Assembly (NCBI GenBank): GCA_018713365.1
Contig: DVOU01000026.1
Location: 8,231 to 72,230, forward strand
Source: Pullichristensenella excrementipullorum
GTDB taxonomy: Bacteria; Bacillota; Clostridia; Christensenellales; Aristaeellaceae
Length of the DNA stretch: 64,000 nucleotides
Direction: 5' to 3'
The notes under the pieces were generated by a model that searched no databases, was not told the origin of the DNA, and was given only the letters and a program-made list of their open reading frames with translations. Positions within the stretch are counted from its first letter, which is position 1; every line of letters starts with the position of its first letter. Positions 1 to 9,989 of the stretch are shown one piece after another. A program made the position numbers and the translations under genes.

Positions 1-926
<926 letters not shown>

Positions 927-982
927 TGTCTTCCTCCAAAACGGCGGCGCGAAAGCGCGCGGGCCGGAATAGACCAGTTTCT

Positions 983-1011
983 ATTATAGCGGGAAGCGGC
1001 GCTTTTTTCAA
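983..1011 (-). promoter_or_regulatory. Sigma-A promoter for secA
   Basis: On the minus strand TTGAAA and TATAAT are separated by 17 bp, about 57 nt upstream of the secA start. Confidence 0.75.
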
Positions 1012-1032
1012 TATCCGCCGGGGAATTTCCCC

Positions 1033-3441
1033 TTAGGGGATGGCGGTGATGTCGCCCAGCCCGTGCAGGGCGCGCCGCAGGTCAAAGCGCCACCGTTCGC
1101 TTCTGCGCACGCTTCTGCGCATGCGGCGGTAGGCGCGCACGCCCGTTTCCAGATCGGCGGCGGAAAGCGGCGCGCGGGCGTAGCGGGCAAGCGTCAGCTT
1201 TTTGCAGAACGCCTCGAAGTCCGGGTTGGACAGCGCCCCCACGCAGACGCGGTGGGCAAAGGCGCTCAGTTCCTCGCCGCCCAGCGGCGCCTGCCCCGTG
1301 CGGGCCAGCAGCGTCAGCATGGCGCGGCAGAGGATCAGCCCCGCTTCCTCCGTGTTTCTGGCCCGCGCCGCCAGAACGGCGGGGTCGGTCTTTTGCAGAC
1401 GCGAGCGCAGCCAGAAAACGGCGAGGGCGATCAGCGCCAGAAGCAGCAGTATGCCCAGCACCACCCACAGCCATACCGGCGGGCGGCGCTTATCGTCATC
1501 CGCGCTGTCGCTCTGCGGCTCCTGCTGCGGCTCAGGGGAAGGCTCGGGCGAGGGCGAAGGGCTGCTTTGCGCCGCAAAGGGGTCCGGCGGCGTCGGCGAG
1601 GGGGTGATGCTGCCGTCGTTGGGCGTGGGGGAGGGGGTCGGGGGCGTGAGGTCGAGGGTCGGCGTGGGCGCGCTGTCCGGGTGTTCCGGCGGCGGGGTCG
1701 GGTCGTTGTCCGCGTCCTCGGGCAGGAGGTTCACGCGTCCCGCCTCGCCCTCATGCTCGTGCGTGCCGCCGCCCTGCTGCGAAGTCCCCTGCGCGTCCTG
1801 CGCGGCGGCGGTGGGGTCGAAGGTGAGCCAGCCGACGCCGTTGAAGTATACTTCCACCCAGGCGTGGGCGTCCTCACCGGTGAGTACCACGCTCTCGCCG
1901 GGCGCGGCGTGCAGGGAATAGCCCTCCACATAGCGCGCAGGCAGCCCCGCCGCGCGGCATAGCACGGCCATGGCGCTGGCGAAATAGCTGCAATAGCCCT
2001 CGCGGGAATCGAGCAGAAAATAGGAAACAAAGTCGCGCTCGGCGGGCGGGTAGTCCACCTCCAGCGTGTAGCGGCAGTTGTCCGCCAGCCAGTCGCGGAT
2101 GGCGACGGCCTTGGAAAAGGCGTCCGGCGCGCCGGAAGTGATCTGCGCCGCCAGACTGTATACGCCATCTTCCACCGCGTCCGGCAGGGCAAGGCAGGTC
2201 TCCGCCGCCTCCTGCCAGCCCTCGTCCTCCGCCGGGGCGCGCTCCAAGGTCAGCGCGCGCAGCGCCGCCTCGTCGCCCTGCGCAAGGGCGGTAAAGGCGT
2301 ACTCGTCGCCCGCTTCCACGTTGCGGGCGAGGAACACCTCGCCGATGGAGTTGTAGTACACGGCGTTTTGCAGGGCCATGGAAAAGTCCGTCAGCCGGTG
2401 GGCGGCAAAGAGGGTGCTGGTGCCCCCGTCCAGCATCTCCACTTCCGCCGTGCGGGCGGTGAAGGCAGTTTCGCCGCCGGGCACTTCGCCGGAGTCAAAG
2501 ATGTCCGCGCGCGTGGCGCGGCGCGTGAAGTCGTAGTAGAGGTAGCGGGCCTTTTCGCCCGTGTCCACCCAGGAATAGCCGGTGTAATCGCGGCGGATGG
2601 TGCCGCGCAAGAGCAGGTCGCCGTCGGCGCGCACGCGCATCACCGGCGTGTCGTCCGGGTCGGCGGGGCCGCCCAGACGCGGCTCCGGCTCGCCGTCCTC
2701 GCCGGAGATGGTGTAGTTGTAGCCCCGCTCCTGCAAGGAGAAGGTCTGCCGCACCTCGCTGAAGTGAAAGTAATCCTCAAAGGCGTTGCGCAGGGCGTTG
2801 GCGGCGTTTTCCAGCGGCGTCCACGTCAGCCGCCCCTGCGGCACCAGCAAGAGCGCCAGCAATACCGCCAGCGCGGCGGGGATGAGCGCGCGCACGCAGC
2901 TCTTCAGATCGCGCTCGGCGTCGGAGATAAAGGCGTAGGCCGCCGCCAGACCGATGAGCGCCGGCACCGCCGCGCCCACGCTCGCGTCCTCGCCGATGGC
3001 GCAGGCGGCGAGAATGGCCACCAGCGCCACCACCGCGGCGAAAAAGAGGCCGCCGCGCTTTCGCACCAGCAAAAAGAACAACAGCCCCAGCCCCACGCCC
3101 AGCAGCATGGCCGCCGCCGGGCCGTGCGCGGCGAGGGAGGCCGCGTCGCCGCTCTCCCCAAAGGCGCGCAGGGCCTCAAACAGCGCCCGCGCCCCGAAAA
3201 CGCCGCCCAGCAGCACCGCCAGCAGATATACCGCCAGCGCGCAGAGCGCGGCGATCAGCCCGGGCGCGCCCGAGAACATCGCCGCGCCCAGCAGCGCCGC
3301 GCCAAAGGCCCACAGGTAGGCGAGCGGCCAGCTCGCCGCAAGGGGCGTCGCGCTGAGTATGGTGTTGGCCGCGCCGCCGGCCACCAGCGCCGCGATCAGC
3401 GCGGTGGCGAGCAGGCGGAGAAGTTTCTGTGTTCTGGTCAT
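1033..3441 (-). CDS. Membrane-anchored transglutaminase-like protein (TgpA type)
   Basis: This 802-residue protein has a multi-pass N-terminal membrane region (about residues 8-200), an extracytoplasmic transglutaminase-core domain, a Pro/Ser/Thr-rich linker (about 560-650), one further membrane helix (about 657-680) and a cytoplasmic tail like DUF4129. The papain-like triad is readable as Cys483 (GYCSYFASAM), His527 (DAHAWVEVY) and Asp542 (FDPT). It is the last gene of a moxR-DUF58-transglutaminase operon, a widespread set whose exact function is unsettled; roles in envelope protein modification or cleavage have been suggested. It starts 12 nt after the DUF58 gene. The substrate cannot be read from sequence. 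Confidence 0.88.
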   Translation of the reverse strand: MTRTQKLLRLLATALIAALVAGGAANTILSATPLAASWPLAYLWAFGAALLGAAMFSGAPGLIAALCALAVYLLAVLLGGVFGARALFEALRAFGESGDAASLAAHGPAAAMLLGVGLGLLFFLLVRKRGGLFFAAVVALVAILAACAIGEDASVGAAVPALIGLAAAYAFISDAERDLKSCVRALIPAALAVLLALLLVPQGRLTWTPLENAANALRNAFEDYFHFSEVRQTFSLQERGYNYTISGEDGEPEPRLGGPADPDDTPVMRVRADGDLLLRGTIRRDYTGYSWVDTGEKARYLYYDFTRRATRADIFDSGEVPGGETAFTARTAEVEMLDGGTSTLFAAHRLTDFSMALQNAVYYNSIGEVFLARNVEAGDEYAFTALAQGDEAALRALTLERAPAEDEGWQEAAETCLALPDAVEDGVYSLAAQITSGAPDAFSKAVAIRDWLADNCRYTLEVDYPPAERDFVSYFLLDSREGYCSYFASAMAVLCRAAGLPARYVEGYSLHAAPGESVVLTGEDAHAWVEVYFNGVGWLTFDPTAAAQDAQGTSQQGGGTHEHEGEAGRVNLLPEDADNDPTPPPEHPDSAPTPTLDLTPPTPSPTPNDGSITPSPTPPDPFAAQSSPSPSPEPSPEPQQEPQSDSADDDKRRPPVWLWVVLGILLLLALIALAVFWLRSRLQKTDPAVLAARARNTEEAGLILCRAMLTLLARTGQAPLGGEELSAFAHRVCVGALSNPDFEAFCKKLTLARYARAPLSAADLETGVRAYRRMRRSVRRSERWRFDLRRALHGLGDITAIP

Positions 3442-3453
3442 CTGCGTCCTCCG

Positions 3454-4614
3454 TCAGGCGGCGGCTTCCCAGGGATCGACCGCCCTCGCCTCGACGTTTT
3501 CCATCTTCAGCCGCTCGATCATTTCCAGCGACTGGTCGTTGCGGCTGTCCGTCACCCACAGAAGCCGCACGCGCACGCCTGTGCGCGAAAGTTTCAGCGC
3601 CATGTCGGCCACGCGCGTGGTCAACCGCGGCGTGACCAGCACGCAGCCGCCCGTGCGCGTGGTGCGCCGCAGCATCTGCACAAGCACCTGCTCGTAGGGG
3701 TAGGGGCTGTCGAACTGCGCGCGCATCAGCGCTTCGGCGAACATGGGAACATCCTGCGGAAACTGCCCGGACGGCTCGCCGGGCCGCGATGAGAGCAGCG
3801 GCATGCGCACAGGATAGCCCTCGTTGAGCTGCGCGCGCGCCTGCGAAAGACAGGCCTCGCACACGCAGTCCTCAATGGTCAGCGCCTGATCCGGCAGTGC
3901 CTGGATCTCGGAAAGGTCGGGCACGATCAACGTGTCCGGCCGCGAGGATTCCTCAAACGTGCGCACCATCAGTTCGCGCCGCCGCATCGTCAGTTTCCAG
4001 TGGACTTTTTTCAGCACGTCGCCCTCCTGCCATTTGCGCACGTCCGAGGGCGAGGAAGCGTCCTCCGTGGCGCGCGAGCGCAGTTCCGGCCCGGTGTCCC
4101 CGGCCTTCAATTCCAGAAAGGGCACGTCGTAGCTCTTGGGATACACGTCCACGCGCAAAAGTTTCATGCCGCTCTTGCGGGAGATGGAGAACAGCCCAAA
4201 GGCGTCGCGGGCGCGCAGGCGGGTGATGCCCACCTCATAGCTGCCCCGGTGCGGGCAGCGCACCATGTAGCGGAAGGTGCGCGTCTTGAACGCCGGGGTG
4301 GAAACGCTGATCTCCTGCGCGGCGGAAAAGGCCGAGGGCACGTTGAGGCGCAGGCGCAGCGCCGCCACCGGCAAAGGCGATGTGTGGCGCACGGTGAAAA
4401 TGGTCATCATCGCCTCGCCGCGCTCCACGCGGGGCTTGACCCCGCGCATCTCGATGCGCGCGCTGAACAAAAGCCACAGCACGGAGATGAGCGAAAGAAG
4501 GGTGAGCAGCAAAAGCGTGTAAAACAGCAGGTAGTAGATCTGCCCGCCCGTGGACAGCCCCGTCGCAAGCAGCGCCGCCATGGCGATGAGTACCCCGGTC
4601 AGCCGCGAGGTCAT
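3454..4614 (-). CDS. DUF58 domain protein
   Basis: The protein has 386 residues: two N-terminal membrane helices (about residues 5-50), then a cytoplasmic part with the DUF58 signature (EGDVLKKVHWKLTMRRREL), followed by a vWA-like fold (LIVPDLSE and onward). DUF58 proteins are nearly always encoded with MoxR ATPases and transglutaminase-like membrane proteins, as here, and are thought to be clients or partners of MoxR. The start ATG overlaps the moxR stop (ATGA), so translation is probably coupled. The function is inferred from context only. Confidence 0.88.
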   Translation of the reverse strand: MTSRLTGVLIAMAALLATGLSTGGQIYYLLFYTLLLLTLLSLISVLWLLFSARIEMRGVKPRVERGEAMMTIFTVRHTSPLPVAALRLRLNVPSAFSAAQEISVSTPAFKTRTFRYMVRCPHRGSYEVGITRLRARDAFGLFSISRKSGMKLLRVDVYPKSYDVPFLELKAGDTGPELRSRATEDASSPSDVRKWQEGDVLKKVHWKLTMRRRELMVRTFEESSRPDTLIVPDLSEIQALPDQALTIEDCVCEACLSQARAQLNEGYPVRMPLLSSRPGEPSGQFPQDVPMFAEALMRAQFDSPYPYEQVLVQMLRRTTRTGGCVLVTPRLTTRVADMALKLSRTGVRVRLLWVTDSRNDQSLEMIERLKMENVEARAVDPWEAAA

Positions 4615-5558
4615 CTGGCCTTCACCGGCACCTGCACGGAGCCGAGGATGTTGCCAAGCACGCGCTGCGCCGTCATGTTGCGCATGCGCGCCTCGGGGCT
4701 CAAAACCAGCCTGTGCGCCAGCACCGGCTCGGCCATTTTCTGGATGTCCTCGGGGGACACGTAGTCGCGCCCCTGCAAGAGCGCCCGCGCCTGCCCCGCG
4801 CGCAAAAGCGAGATGGCCGCGCGCGTGGAAACGCCCAATTGCAAGGCCCCGTTCCTGCGCGAGGCGGCGGCGATGGCGGAGATGTAGGCGCGCACTTCGC
4901 GCGAGGTGTACACCGTGTCCACCTGCTGCTGCAGCTTCACGATGTCCTGCGAGGAGCAGATGGGCTTTAACTCCTCCATGGGCCGCGCCCCGGAGGTGTA
5001 GCGCTCAAGGATGTCGATCTCCTCCTCCTGCGAAGGGTAGCCGATGGACACGCGCATGAAGAAGCGGTCCAGCTGCGCCTCCGGCAAAGGATAGGTGCCC
5101 ACGAAGTCCACCGGGTTCTGCGTCGCCAGCACGATGAAGGGGCTGGGCATGCGGTAGGTGGTGCCGTCCACCGTCACCTGTCCTTCCTCCATCACTTCCA
5201 GCAGGCTGGACTGGGTCTTGGGCGAGGTGCGGTTGATCTCGTCGGCGAGGACGATCTGGCTCATCACCAGCCCGGGCCGGTATTCCAGTTCGCCCGTCTT
5301 GAAGTTGACGATGGAAAAGCCGGTGATGTCGCTGGGGGTGATGTCCGGCGTGAACTGTATGCGCTTGAACGAGCAGTCCAAAGAGCGCGCCAGTGCCGAG
5401 GCCAGCGTGGTCTTGCCCACGCCGGGCACGTCCTCGATCAGTACATGCCCCCGGCACAGAAGCGCGATCATCATCAGCTCCACGGCGTCCTCCTTGCCGA
5501 CGATGACCCTGCCCACGTTTTTGATCAGAAGCTGCGCGAAGCGCTGCGTTACCTGCAT
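4611..5558 (-). CDS. MoxR-family AAA+ ATPase
   Basis: This 315-residue AAA+ ATPase of the MoxR branch is thought to act as a chaperone in maturation of partner proteins. Visible motifs are Walker A (EDVPGVGKTT, residues 42-51), Walker B (LADEINR, about 104-110), the TPDITPSDITG stretch (70-80) and the sensor-1 region ATQNP. The length is typical. The ATG at 5558 has an AAGGAG site 9 nt upstream; longer upstream extensions lack one. It is first of the three-gene operon with DUF58 and the transglutaminase-like gene, behind a good promoter. Confidence 0.93.
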   Translation of the reverse strand: MQVTQRFAQLLIKNVGRVIVGKEDAVELMMIALLCRGHVLIEDVPGVGKTTLASALARSLDCSFKRIQFTPDITPSDITGFSIVNFKTGELEYRPGLVMSQIVLADEINRTSPKTQSSLLEVMEEGQVTVDGTTYRMPSPFIVLATQNPVDFVGTYPLPEAQLDRFFMRVSIGYPSQEEEIDILERYTSGARPMEELKPICSSQDIVKLQQQVDTVYTSREVRAYISAIAAASRRNGALQLGVSTRAAISLLRAGQARALLQGRDYVSPEDIQKMAEPVLAHRLVLSPEARMRNMTAQRVLGNILGSVQVPVKAR

Positions 5559-5652
5559 GGCGGCGTTCTCCTTGCGTTATTTGCATTTTCTTGGACGCGC
5601 GCGCGGCGGATGCGGTTCCCCGCCGCCCGGCGCGCACACGTACTCAGTTTCC

Positions 5653-5681
5653 AGTATACAAATTTGCGCCGGGAATGACAA
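5653..5681 (-). promoter_or_regulatory. Sigma-A promoter for the moxR operon
   Basis: On the minus strand TTGTCA and TATACT are spaced by 17 bp, about 95 nt upstream of the moxR start and divergent from birA. Confidence 0.8.
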
Positions 5682-5688
5682 GCGAATC

Positions 5689-5717
5689 TGTTCAAATGCG
5701 CGGGAATGTGCTACAAT
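5689..5717 (+). promoter_or_regulatory. Extended -10 promoter for birA
   Basis: TACAAT at 5712-5717 is preceded by TGC, an extended -10. A weak -35 (TGTTCA, 5689-5694) lies 17 bp upstream. It sits 31 nt before the birA start. Confidence 0.5.
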
Positions 5718-5748
5718 ATTCAAAGGAAGGTCACATTTGGGAGGCACT

Positions 5749-6471
5749 ATGCGCAAGATCATCACCTATCCGTCCGTGGATTCCACCAACGCCGTGGCCA
5801 AGCGCCTGGCGCTGGCGGGGGAGGGCGAGTGCGCCGTCACGGCGGCGGAACAGACCGCCGGGCGCGGTCGCCTCGCGCGCTCGTGGCAGTCCCCGGCGGG
5901 CGAGGGGCTGTGGGTGTCGCTCTTGCTGCGCCCGAGGGATGTCCCCGCTTCACAGGCGGGCGGCGCGGTGTTCGTCGCCGCGCTTGCCATGGCCGAGGCG
6001 CTCTGTGCCTACGGCCCGGCGAAGATCAAGTGGCCCAACGATCTGGTCATGGGCGGCAAAAAGATATGCGGCATGCTCGCCGAAGCCGGGTTCCGGGAAG
6101 GAAAATGCGACTGGCTCGTCCTCGGCGCGGGCGTCAACCTTTTGCAAACGGGTTTTCCCGAGGAGCTTCCCCACGCCACCTCCCTTTTCCTTGAGACCGG
6201 CGCGCGCGTCCCGCCCGAGGAACTTCTTCCTGTATTTCTTGAACGCTTCGAGCCGTGGTACGCCACTTGGCAAAAACGCGGCCTTGCCCCCATCCTCGAG
6301 GGCATCCGCCCCCGCTCGGCGACGCTGGGGCAGGGCATACGCATAGATGGCCGCGAGGGCAAGGCGTTGGATTTCCGCGAGGACGGCGCGCTGATCTGGC
6401 AGGTGGACGGCAAAACGGAAACCGTGCTGGCCGGCGACGTCTCCGTGCGCGGCCTGTACGGATATGTGTGA
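5749..6471 (+). CDS. birA: Biotin--[acetyl-CoA-carboxylase] ligase, catalytic domain only
   Basis: The enzyme activates biotin with ATP and attaches it to the biotin-carrier lysine of carboxylases. The 240-residue protein carries the biotinyl-AMP loop GRGRLARSW (residues 38-46) and KWPND (94-98). It lacks the N-terminal winged helix found in bifunctional BirA, so it should be a ligase without repressor function. The start at 5749 follows TTGGGAGG closely; upstream in-frame codons would run back into the moxR region without support. It is followed by nnr after 9 nt. Confidence 0.93.
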   Translation: MRKIITYPSVDSTNAVAKRLALAGEGECAVTAAEQTAGRGRLARSWQSPAGEGLWVSLLLRPRDVPASQAGGAVFVAALAMAEALCAYGPAKIKWPNDLVMGGKKICGMLAEAGFREGKCDWLVLGAGVNLLQTGFPEELPHATSLFLETGARVPPEELLPVFLERFEPWYATWQKRGLAPILEGIRPRSATLGQGIRIDGREGKALDFREDGALIWQVDGKTETVLAGDVSVRGLYGYV

Positions 6472-6480
6472 GGTGATGGC

Positions 6481-8073
6481 ATGGCATTGGGCACGCTCAT
6501 TTTGACCCCGGAACAGATGCGCAAAATGGAACAGTTCTATTTCGCCGAGTCCGGCGTTGCGTCCATTGAGGTGATGGAGCAGGCGGCTTCGGCGCTCGCC
6601 TCCCTGCTCGTGGAACGCTTCGGCAACTTTCGCACCATCTTCTTCGCCTGCGGCCCCGGCGGCAACGGCGGCGACGGCCTGGCGGCGGCGCGCCTGCTCA
6701 AGCCGCGCGGCGCGGACGTGGCCTTCGTGCTTGCGGAGGAGCCGAAAAGCCCGGACGCCATCGAAAACCTGCGCCGCGCCCGCGAGGCCGGCGTGCGCGA
6801 ACTCTCCGTTAACAGCCGCGAGCGCCCGGACGTGTGGGTGGACGCGCTCTTTGGCACCGGCCTTTCCCGCGCCCCGGCGGGCAACGCCGCCGCGCTCATC
6901 CGCCGCATGAATCAAGACCGCCTCCGCCACGGCTCGAAGGTCGTCGCCGTGGACATCCCCTCCGGCCTTTCCGGCCTCTCCGGGCAGGGCTTCCCCTCGG
7001 CGCACGATAATACGGAACACCCCGGCATTTGCGTGTATGCCGACGTGACCCTCGCCCTGCGCTACGCCAAGACCGGCCACTACCTCAACGATGGTCTGGA
7101 CGTCTGCGGCGAAGTGCGCACGGCCAACATCGACATCCGCCCCACGCAGGCGTGGCGGGAATTTCTCGACGCCACGGGCCGCAACTACCTTTTTGACGCC
7201 CCGCAGGACTTCATGCCCCAGTACCCGCGCAACACCCACAAGGGCGAGCGCGGCCACGTGCTGGTGGTCGCCGGCAGCGTGGGCATGGCGGGCGCGGCGG
7301 CGCTGTGTGCGGGCGCGGCGCTCAGAAGCGGCGCGGGGCTGGTGACGGTGGCCTGCCCGGCCTCCATCGTGCCCATCCTGCAAGTGCTGGAACCCTGCGC
7401 CATGTGCGTCCCCATGCCGGAAAAGGACGGCGCGCTCGCGGCGGAGGCGGCGGATCTTCTCTGGGAACTGCGCGATGGAAAGCGGATCGTCGCCGGTCCC
7501 GGCCTTTCCCGCCGCTGCGCCCCGCAGGTGCTGGAAGCGCTGCTCGCCCCCAAGGACGGACAGCCCGCCAGCCTCGTTCTGGACGCGGACGCCCTCAACA
7601 TACTTGCCGAACATCGGGAACTGCTCGCCATGGCGAGCCTGTCCTGCGTCCTCACCCCGCACCCCGGCGAGGCCCGCCGCCTGCTGGGCCGCGAACTGAC
7701 CGACCCCGTCTCCGACGCGCGCGCGCTGGCGGCGCTGGGTGATGAACTGGGCTGCAAGGTGGTACTCAAGGGCGCGAGCCGCGTCGTCTGCGAGGGCGCG
7801 CCGGTCAATGGCCGCGCCCAGCCGGTGTTTATCAGCACCACGGGCGGCTCAGGCATGGCCAAGGGCGGCTCGGGCGACGTCTTTGCCGGCCTGCTGGCGG
7901 GCCTGCGCTGCTGCGAGTGGTACAACATCGCCGCCGCCTGCGAAGTCCACGGCCTCGCCGGGTTGCTGGCGGAAGAAAAGTACGGCGACACGGCCATGAC
8001 CTCCCGCAACATCCTCGAAATGCTCCCCGAGGCCTTCCGCCGCCTCGCCGCGCGGCGGGAAGAACAGCCGTGA
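6481..8073 (+). CDS. nnr: Bifunctional NAD(P)H-hydrate epimerase / ADP-dependent dehydratase
   Basis: This metabolite-repair enzyme acts on damaged NAD(P)H. The N-terminal YjeF-type epimerase half interconverts R and S NAD(P)H hydrate (GPGGNGGDG near residues 58-66; VVAVDIPSGLSG near 155-167). The C-terminal ribokinase-like half dehydrates the S form using ADP (LTPHPGEARRLL and GGSGMAKGGSGDVFAG). At 530 residues it is the usual fused length. ATG 6481 lies just after birA with a GAGGTG site. The stop overlaps the GTG start of the next gene, suggesting coupled translation. Confidence 0.95.
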   Translation: MALGTLILTPEQMRKMEQFYFAESGVASIEVMEQAASALASLLVERFGNFRTIFFACGPGGNGGDGLAAARLLKPRGADVAFVLAEEPKSPDAIENLRRAREAGVRELSVNSRERPDVWVDALFGTGLSRAPAGNAAALIRRMNQDRLRHGSKVVAVDIPSGLSGLSGQGFPSAHDNTEHPGICVYADVTLALRYAKTGHYLNDGLDVCGEVRTANIDIRPTQAWREFLDATGRNYLFDAPQDFMPQYPRNTHKGERGHVLVVAGSVGMAGAAALCAGAALRSGAGLVTVACPASIVPILQVLEPCAMCVPMPEKDGALAAEAADLLWELRDGKRIVAGPGLSRRCAPQVLEALLAPKDGQPASLVLDADALNILAEHRELLAMASLSCVLTPHPGEARRLLGRELTDPVSDARALAALGDELGCKVVLKGASRVVCEGAPVNGRAQPVFISTTGGSGMAKGGSGDVFAGLLAGLRCCEWYNIAAACEVHGLAGLLAEEKYGDTAMTSRNILEMLPEAFRRLAARREEQP

Positions 8074-8477
8074 CCGCCCCGCGCGCCTGCCTGCCCCCGG
8101 GCGTGAACGCGCGCCGCGACCGGGGAGAAGGGCTGTTCGTCGTCCGCGAGCGGGTGGAAAGCCCTTACTTCACCTGCGCGCCCGCCGGGGACGTCTGGCG
8201 GCTCACCCCCACCGAAGCGCTCCTGCGCGAATACGAAGGGGAAGCCCCGCAAAGCGCCCTTTCCCGCACGTTTCTGCGCTTTCGCGGCCTTCCCGTGGAG
8301 CGGGAAAGCCTTTTCCTCTTCTGCGAGGCGGCCAAACTTCTGGAAGCCCCGGAGCGCGCCCGTCTCGCAGCGCTTGACAAGGCCCTGCGCCAGCGCGCGG
8401 CGGTCTGCCTGCGAACGGGCGGCGGCGGCGGTCTCTACGCCTGCGCGACGATGCTCGACTTTATAAAAGGAGAATGA
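8070..8477 (+). CDS. Hypothetical protein in the nnr operon
   Basis: A 135-residue reading frame begins with GTG at 8070, overlapping the nnr stop codon (GTGA), and ends 3 nt before the next gene. Tight packing on both sides and GC-rich third positions support coding. The protein is rich in Arg, Leu and Glu, has no membrane segment or signal peptide, and shows a short stretch RTGGGGGLYACATML near the C-terminus. I do not recognise a family. The C-terminal part could be a small helical fold, but no function can be assigned. Confidence 0.75.
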   Translation: MTAPRACLPPGVNARRDRGEGLFVVRERVESPYFTCAPAGDVWRLTPTEALLREYEGEAPQSALSRTFLRFRGLPVERESLFLFCEAAKLLEAPERARLAALDKALRQRAAVCLRTGGGGGLYACATMLDFIKGE

Positions 8478-8480
8478 GAT

Positions 8481-9122
8481 ATGAAGCTCAAATGGTACGG
8501 ACATTCCTGCTTTGCCCTCACCTACGCGGACGGCACCGCCATCGTCATCGACCCCTTCGACGCTTCCGTCGGCTACCCCCTCTGCAAGGCGCGCGCCGAC
8601 GCGGCGCTGTGCAGCCACGGGCACTATGATCACAACTACGTCCAGTCCCTGCAGGGCGAGCCGCAGGTGATCGCCGACGTCGCGCCGCGCACGGTCGGCA
8701 GCGTGAAGATACACGGCATTCCCTGCTTTCACGACGAAGCGCAGGGCGCGAAGCGCGGCAAAAACATAGCCTTCATCCTCGAAGGCGACGGCCTGCGCAT
8801 TGCCCACCTCGGCGACCTTGGCCACCTGCCCACGCCGGAGATGTACGCGGCCCTGCGCGGCGTGGATCTGCTGCTCATCCCCATCGGCGGCACCTACACC
8901 ATCACCACGCCCGAGGCCGTGGAGGTCATCCGCGAGGTCAGGCCCCACACCGCCATCGCCATGCACTTCAAGACCGTGCTGTGCAACCTGCCCATCACCG
9001 ACGAAGGGGAATTTGTGCGCCTGACGCACGCGCAGTACCTGCCCAATGAACTGGACATCACCCCGGAAACGCTCGACAGCCTGCCCGCCGCGGCGGTGTT
9101 GCTCTGCCCCTCCGCCGGTTAA
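8481..9122 (+). CDS. UPF0173 metal-dependent hydrolase (metallo-beta-lactamase fold)
   Basis: The 213-residue protein has the metallo-beta-lactamase fold metal motif SHGHYDHN (about residues 46-53), further metal-site histidines (CFHDE; HLGDLGHL) and the late AMHFKT histidine. This matches the UPF0173/YtkL group of UlaG-like hydrolases. The physiological substrate of this group is not established. It begins 3 nt after the hypothetical gene, with AAGGAG 7 nt upstream, and closes the birA operon before a strong terminator. Confidence 0.92.
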   Translation: MKLKWYGHSCFALTYADGTAIVIDPFDASVGYPLCKARADAALCSHGHYDHNYVQSLQGEPQVIADVAPRTVGSVKIHGIPCFHDEAQGAKRGKNIAFILEGDGLRIAHLGDLGHLPTPEMYAALRGVDLLLIPIGGTYTITTPEAVEVIREVRPHTAIAMHFKTVLCNLPITDEGEFVRLTHAQYLPNELDITPETLDSLPAAAVLLCPSAG

Positions 9123-9150
9123 CCCAAAGTTTATCCTTCATCCGCCGCAG

Positions 9151-9203
9151 ACCGCCGCGCGCCTCCTCACACCGGGCGCGGGAGGGGTCGCGGCGGTTTT
9201 TTT
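9151..9203 (+). terminator. Intrinsic terminator of the birA-nnr-UPF0173 operon
   Basis: A 9-bp outer stem ACCGCCGCG / CGCGGCGGT with an inner CCTCC/GGAGG pairing is followed by seven T residues. Confidence 0.9.
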
Positions 9204-9250
9204 CTGCGCGCCATGGGAAGAACGCCCATGCGAAATGTGTCGGCGCTGTG

Positions 9251-9300
9251 ACGCAAATTTGCGCGAAATATGCGCGGAATGTATAAAATATGCGCGAAAG
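9251..9300 (+). promoter_or_regulatory. Candidate promoter with an 11-bp direct repeat
   Basis: This lies in the 325-nt gap between the UPF0173 gene and the next gene; after its terminator the gap is clearly more AT-rich than its surroundings. TTGCGC (9259-9264) and TATAAA (9282-9287) are 17 bp apart. AAATATGCGCG occurs at 9266-9276 and again at 9286-9296, exactly 20 bp apart and flanking the -10, as expected for a regulator bound on one helix face. A short palindrome GCAAATTTGC lies at 9253-9262. A second possible -10, TATACT (9415-9420), lacks a good -35. Confidence 0.4.
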
Positions 9301-9447
9301 TGGGTGAATATACCATGTATATATGCAATTATTTCACAACTTTCCCGCAGGAATTTCTACCATCCCGTCGTAATTTATACGTATATGCAGTGCATATTCA
9401 CGCTGCACGCAGCATATACTTTCTCATCAAATGTGGGAGGGAAAACC

Positions 9448-9951
9448 ATGGAGCCACAAAAGCGTGTAATACAACTGTTAAATCCACACGTGCTGCTGCC
9501 CATCATCGCGGCATTGATTGCTCTGATACTCATCGTGCTGATTTGCATATTCGCCTCGGAGGCAAACAGCGTTCGGAATGAATATGCACTGGCGCGCGAC
9601 AGCGTGGGCGAAGACCTGTATACCAGCCTCTACATGTTCGCCCGCAGTTACGATGGCGTGACGCTGGCCGGCGCGGACGTGCAGGGCAGCATACTGCCCA
9701 CCATGCGCAGTTACTACACCGCCGCCACCGCTCTGGACGACGCCATCGTCAACGCCTACGGCCAGCGCTACCGCCTGCTCGACGGCACGACGCGCGACGC
9801 CATCGAGGCTGCCTTCGAGGCCTTCGACGATGCCTTCGCCCAGGGCGACACCACGAGCGATGCCGTCAGCAGCATGAGCGCCTGCGTGCAGGGCGTGGAA
9901 CAGCTGCTCACCACCCGCTACGACGACGCCACCCGCCTGCTGCCCGCCTGA
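9448..9951 (+). CDS. Hypothetical protein with one N-terminal membrane helix
   Basis: The 167-residue protein starts at ATG 9448 with GGGAGG 7 nt upstream. One hydrophobic helix (about residues 12-34, rich in Ile and Leu) is followed by a roughly 130-residue soluble domain predicted to be helical and acidic, probably outside the membrane (MFARSYDGVTL; MRSYYTAATALDDAIV). The layout resembles LemA-like or sensor-input helical domains, but the LemA signature is not evident. It stands alone behind its own AT-rich upstream region and ends at the dispersed repeat. Function unknown. Confidence 0.75.
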   Translation: MEPQKRVIQLLNPHVLLPIIAALIALILIVLICIFASEANSVRNEYALARDSVGEDLYTSLYMFARSYDGVTLAGADVQGSILPTMRSYYTAATALDDAIVNAYGQRYRLLDGTTRDAIEAAFEAFDDAFAQGDTTSDAVSSMSACVQGVEQLLTTRYDDATRLLPA

Positions 9952-9989
9952 AACGCCGCCCAACGCGCCGTTCGCTGTTTTGCGGGAGG

